Origin: a virus
DNA: 47,015 nucleotides
Strand: one strand, 5' to 3'
IMG/VR virus record: IMGVR_UViG_3300024312_000005
Span: 1 to 47,015 of that record
Shown here: piece after piece, positions 44,141 through 47,015 of the stretch
Numbering within the stretch: the stretch's first letter is position 1
Layout: every line of letters begins with the position of its first letter
Program-made: the position numbers and the translations under genes
Notes under the pieces: model-generated
What the model saw: the letters and a program-made list of their open reading frames with translations, nothing else
What the model was told of the DNA's origin: nothing
Database searches by the model: none

Positions 44141-45223
44141 TTATAGTTTTGTTAATTTATCTATTTTGATTTTTTCATCAAAATAATCTTCTATAGGTAA
44201 TGATGCTTTTAAAGCTTTATCTGTTTGAAACAAATTAAAAGATCTTCTAATATTGTTAAGATCTCTACCGTTTTGTATTCTTACATTACTGCTTGTTCTA
44301 ACTAGAAAATCCAGAATCTGCAGTCTTGAACAAACCAAACCCCATACGACTTGTCGAGTTGGCGCGCATTCTGGTAAAACAGATAGTTCTTTAAGACTGT
44401 CGTTACTTACTAACGGTATTTGTCTTAAAATTGTATCAAATTTCATCGGACTATTTATTCTCTTTAATAAGTCAGAATAGATTAAATCTAACTTACTAGA
44501 ATAATCAGTAAGATAAAATGGATGTGTCTTATTACAATAACCCATTGGTTTGTTTATTAACAGATTGTACATTCTGTTAAACAAACATTGATCCAGGTGA
44601 CTGCGAAGAGCGTTTGTTAAAGGATACGCGTGAATAAATTGCTCCATCGATCTTGGAGATTCACCATATTCTTCAGCTATCTTATCTTCTAATAATCTAA
44701 ACTCTCTATATTGGATTGCCAACATCGTTAGGTTAATAGAGATAACCGATATTCCTTCTTCACCGTTGTATGCCTCACCATTTATAGGTAATAAACTCAA
44801 ATCACTTTTAGGGTGTCTTAAGATTTTAACTGGCTCCAAGTTTCTCCAATTGTCCCTAGCCTCGAAGATATCGAAGTCTTCGTTAGTACCTATTATTATT
44901 TCAGTACTTCCCTTACCGTAGAATATACCGTCAAAGGTAATCCCTTTACTTAGAGAACTGGTCATTTGGTGAGACATTGCAACTGACAATGATCTACCTT
45001 TTATAGTGGTTAAGAATCTTAAATAATCATCGTCACGATGTGTTCCAAGAGTGGTTATCAATTTGGCTAGAAAGTGAGAGCTATTTACAGCAGTAGGAAA
45101 CTTTCTATAGTAACTAATAACTTGGTCGAGATTATTCTTTAAACCGTCTTTAACATAGGACCACCAAGGAGCATTCAAGATCCCTTGATTCGTCCCAGTT
45201 TCCATGTTTAGCAGTTTTTGCAT
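44141..45223 (-). CDS. Probable virion protein upstream of the spike genes (360 aa)
   Basis: An AT-rich 360-residue gene, first of the minus-strand spike operon. The start contains NQGILNAPWW, resembling the MGILDTPG and MGLLDAPG starts of the two spikes. The rest is mixed alpha-beta (EGISVISINLTMLAIQYREFRLLEDKI, ECAPTRQVVWGLVCSRLQILDFLV). Two ATG starts are possible, 45223 and 45205; neither has a clear ribosome binding site. Its place before the spikes suggests a baseplate or fibre-attachment component, or a structural protein; not recognised. Confidence 0.7.
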   Translation of the reverse strand: MQKLLNMETGTNQGILNAPWWSYVKDGLKNNLDQVISYYRKFPTAVNSSHFLAKLITTLGTHRDDDYLRFLTTIKGRSLSVAMSHQMTSSLSKGITFDGIFYGKGSTEIIIGTNEDFDIFEARDNWRNLEPVKILRHPKSDLSLLPINGEAYNGEEGISVISINLTMLAIQYREFRLLEDKIAEEYGESPRSMEQFIHAYPLTNALRSHLDQCLFNRMYNLLINKPMGYCNKTHPFYLTDYSSKLDLIYSDLLKRINSPMKFDTILRQIPLVSNDSLKELSVLPECAPTRQVVWGLVCSRLQILDFLVRTSSNVRIQNGRDLNNIRRSFNLFQTDKALKASLPIEDYFDEKIKIDKLTKL

Positions 45224-45619
45224 ATGTTTATAACTAGGTATTTTAGATACATACGATAGCTGTTTGATCTATTTATGTAAAAAAATACTTGTTTATGTCC
45301 TATTGTATAGATGAAACATCATCCATTCTACCAGGGCTTGATCGCCCCTGGTAGAGTAAAAAGACCTATTACCGATGTATATTTTTATCATGTTAAAGTA
45401 TATGTTGGAGCAACTCTCAGTATAGTCAGCATTGACTATGTTTGTGGTCTTATTTGAGGCAGTTTGCTTACAGATAAGATATATCCGCTATAGAAGTTGA
45501 ATTTAAAAACTTTTTGGACACATATCACAATACTGGAGTTAGGGATATAAATCTCTCGTTCCTAGGTTTTTGCAAAACCCTATAAATCAACTTCCACACT
45601 TTAGTAAAGGAATAATAAA
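45224..45619. promoter_or_regulatory. Gene-free leader and promoter region of the 45620 gene
   Basis: A 396-base stretch without a supported gene. It holds a 9-bp hairpin CTACCAGGG/CCCTGGTAG (45328-45354), ATAGTCA/TGACTAT (~45424-45441), the exact motif ACACATATCAC (45518-45528), also found at 12922-12932, and GGTTTT/AAAACC (45565-45579). It also must carry the promoter for the minus gene that starts at 45223. AAAGGA at 45606-45611 is the ribosome binding site of the next gene. Confidence 0.6.
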
Positions 45620-47015
45620 ATGGCAGTTCATGATACCAACGATGGCCAAGCAGCAGCACCTAAGCAAAGCGCGGCCCAACAGTCTGCTCCTACTCCTAAC
45701 TTCGCGCCCGCCGCACGTCCACAAGCACAACGCAATACCAATATGTCTACCAATTCTATCAAGTCGCTGATGGCCTTCAAGGATCCCATCACCAACGTAC
45801 CTCACGCTGAAGCCATCAGCAATTTCCAAGAAACCATCAAGCGTGCACTTCCTCCCACGATTGATGACTTTGTAATGACCATCATTTCTGTTGACGGTCA
45901 AACCAACCAACTGAACATTTCTTCGATCATCGTTGCGATCCAGTTCGGTCAAAAGGGTCAAGCTACTCCCGGCTCTGGTGTCGCATACCACGCACTTCTG
46001 CTGGCTGACACCCTCGTCCAGAAGGATCGTCAAGACGTTGTTCAAATCAACGGTCAGAACGTTTCGGTCATTCGTCCTCCTTCGGATGCTTATGATGAAA
46101 AGTTCAAGGCACAAATCGCAGCCATCGTGGCTCGTGAGTTCCGTGGCGTTTCTCCGGACAAGATCTACGATGCTGATGGTGAAGTTATTCCTGCTGGCTT
46201 CGAGTACAAGAGTGATGACCAAGTTCGCGCTGTGATGTATAACGCGCTCAAGGCTGCTGCTTCGACTCTGGTGACTTGCACTCCGGACACCGGTGCTGAA
46301 GACTTCTCCCTGGCTCGCGCAGGCGGTCGTCTGACTGTGAATACCCGTGTTTCGATTCACCAACCTCACGCAGTCGATCCCGTTGGTCAACCTGTTCGCT
46401 CTGACATTGTCATTGACTTCATCGAAGTCAAGAACACTGAAGTCAATCGCGAAGTCCTGCCCTCGATCCACAGTGGTGAACAGTCTGAGAAGCTGTTTAC
46501 CATGAACGGTTTCATGGATCTGATGTGGAATCCTGAAGATTCTAACGTTGGCAATGGTGGTCAGTTTGCGTTTGCTCCTCTGAACCAACAACCTCGCACG
46601 AAGCTGTACCAGCCTCGCTTCGTTATCACTCGTAGCGATGTTGAAAATGCAGGTACTCTGCCTGTCCAACTGCTTCAACTGGCTTCGGTTCTGGCTCTGA
46701 CCCAGAATAACGCTTGGATGGCTCAGTTCATGCCTCAGAAGGGCATCAAGAATCCGATGCACAACATCGGTAACATCGGTTACGAAGCGATCCCCGCTCT
46801 GCAAAACCAGCCGGGTGCTCCTTTCAATACCCTTGATGACCAGTTCAGCATGCAACAGCTGGGCGCTCTGCTGCAAACCTATTTCCATCCTGATCTGTGG
46901 ATTTCGATGGATATCGAAGAATGCGGTCCTGGTACCTGGGCTAACTCCATCTTCATGGCGGGTGCTCAAGGCAATTCTCGTGCAAACCAAGAAATCTTTG
47001 CAGCAGCAGATTACC
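45620..47015 (+). CDS. Highly expressed protein, truncated at window edge (nuclear-shell or capsid candidate)
   Basis: Open from ATG 45620 (AAAGGA site) to the end of the window, 465 codons without a stop. Residues 1-~45 are disordered and rich in A, P, Q and S. A mixed alpha-beta domain follows (DDFVMTIISVDGQTNQLNISS, EKFKAQIAAIVAREFRG), then VRSDIVIDFIEVKN and the region LYQPRFVITRSDV..LLQLASVLALTQNNAWMAQF. Codon choice is strongly GC-shifted relative to neighbours, and the upstream leader resembles that of other abundant genes. I do not recognise a family with certainty. A major virion protein or the nuclear shell protein chimallin are the main candidates. A long antisense frame here is an artefact. 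Confidence 0.8.
   Translation, partial: MAVHDTNDGQAAAPKQSAAQQSAPTPNFAPAARPQAQRNTNMSTNSIKSLMAFKDPITNVPHAEAISNFQETIKRALPPTIDDFVMTIISVDGQTNQLNISSIIVAIQFGQKGQATPGSGVAYHALLLADTLVQKDRQDVVQINGQNVSVIRPPSDAYDEKFKAQIAAIVAREFRGVSPDKIYDADGEVIPAGFEYKSDDQVRAVMYNALKAAASTLVTCTPDTGAEDFSLARAGGRLTVNTRVSIHQPHAVDPVGQPVRSDIVIDFIEVKNTEVNREVLPSIHSGEQSEKLFTMNGFMDLMWNPEDSNVGNGGQFAFAPLNQQPRTKLYQPRFVITRSDVENAGTLPVQLLQLASVLALTQNNAWMAQFMPQKGIKNPMHNIGNIGYEAIPALQNQPGAPFNTLDDQFSMQQLGALLQTYFHPDLWISMDIEECGPGTWANSIFMAGAQGNSRANQEIFAAADY

Noticed and set aside
45587-46990. Long 467-residue open frame on the minus strand
   Set aside because: It is the mirror of the strongly codon-biased plus-strand gene at 45620, has no ribosome binding site, and its composition (many R, H, S, V) is that of an antisense frame.

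Overview
This window reads as part of the genome of a jumbo myovirus of the phiKZ-like, probably nucleus-forming, group (Chimalliviridae-type). The hallmarks are a phage-encoded multisubunit RNA polymerase (beta-prime N-terminal half plus beta), an S80-type prohead protease with precursor-like head proteins beside it, a long contractile tail sheath and tube, a large terminase, a tubulin/FtsZ-like GTPase (PhuZ type), and a family B DNA polymerase fragment that starts after motif A. There are no tRNA genes, integrase or bacterial housekeeping genes. Most of the DNA is AT-rich. One block (about 40932-43905) is strikingly GC-rich and encodes tail-spike modules, which suggests acquisition from a phage or host of high GC content.

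Layout. 36-7267: RNAP beta-prime N-terminal subunit, then the beta subunit. The beta gene is interrupted by a group I intron (4843-6139) carrying an HNH homing endonuclease, and splicing would give a beta chain of about 1438 residues. 7318-12864: three unrecognised, probably virion, proteins, the prohead protease, and two paralogous head-precursor-like proteins with S/G-x-E sites. 13033-15094: a protein with an RGG-like tail, an abundant-looking small protein and two small unknowns. 15209-20376 (minus): a fused double head precursor, the tail tube and the tail sheath. 20752-28373 (plus): three structural-type proteins and the terminase large subunit. 28409-30986 (minus): unknowns, with an array of hairpins and a 34-bp palindrome between them. 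31037-34077: an abundant unknown protein, a structured intergenic region, a minus-strand unknown and the tubulin-like protein. 34231-37772: eight tightly overlapping small genes, at least six of which look like diverged versions of one fold. 37775-37978: a candidate structured RNA ending in a terminator. 38000-40853: an unknown gene and the DNA polymerase fragment. 40932-45223 (minus): host-recognition module with an SGNH/sialate-esterase-like spike, a beta-helix spike and a chimeric AT/GC fibre gene. 45620-47015: the start of a strongly expressed, unrecognised protein, truncated by the window edge.

How the parts fit. The RNAP would transcribe phage genes. The protease would mature head and inner-body proteins that carry (S/A/G)-x-E sites. 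Terminase, sheath, tube and spikes build the virion, and the tubulin-like filament would position the replication compartment. Transcription units are separated by an unusual family of perfect GC-core hairpins flanked by GCATAAA/TTTATGC. Four genes with codon use unlike their neighbours (13033, 31037, 33097, 45620) share a leader with a stem-loop upstream of the ribosome binding site, and two of these also share an exact 11-base promoter-like motif. Assignments to phiKZ relatives rest on recognised motifs and remembered gene order, not on any search.
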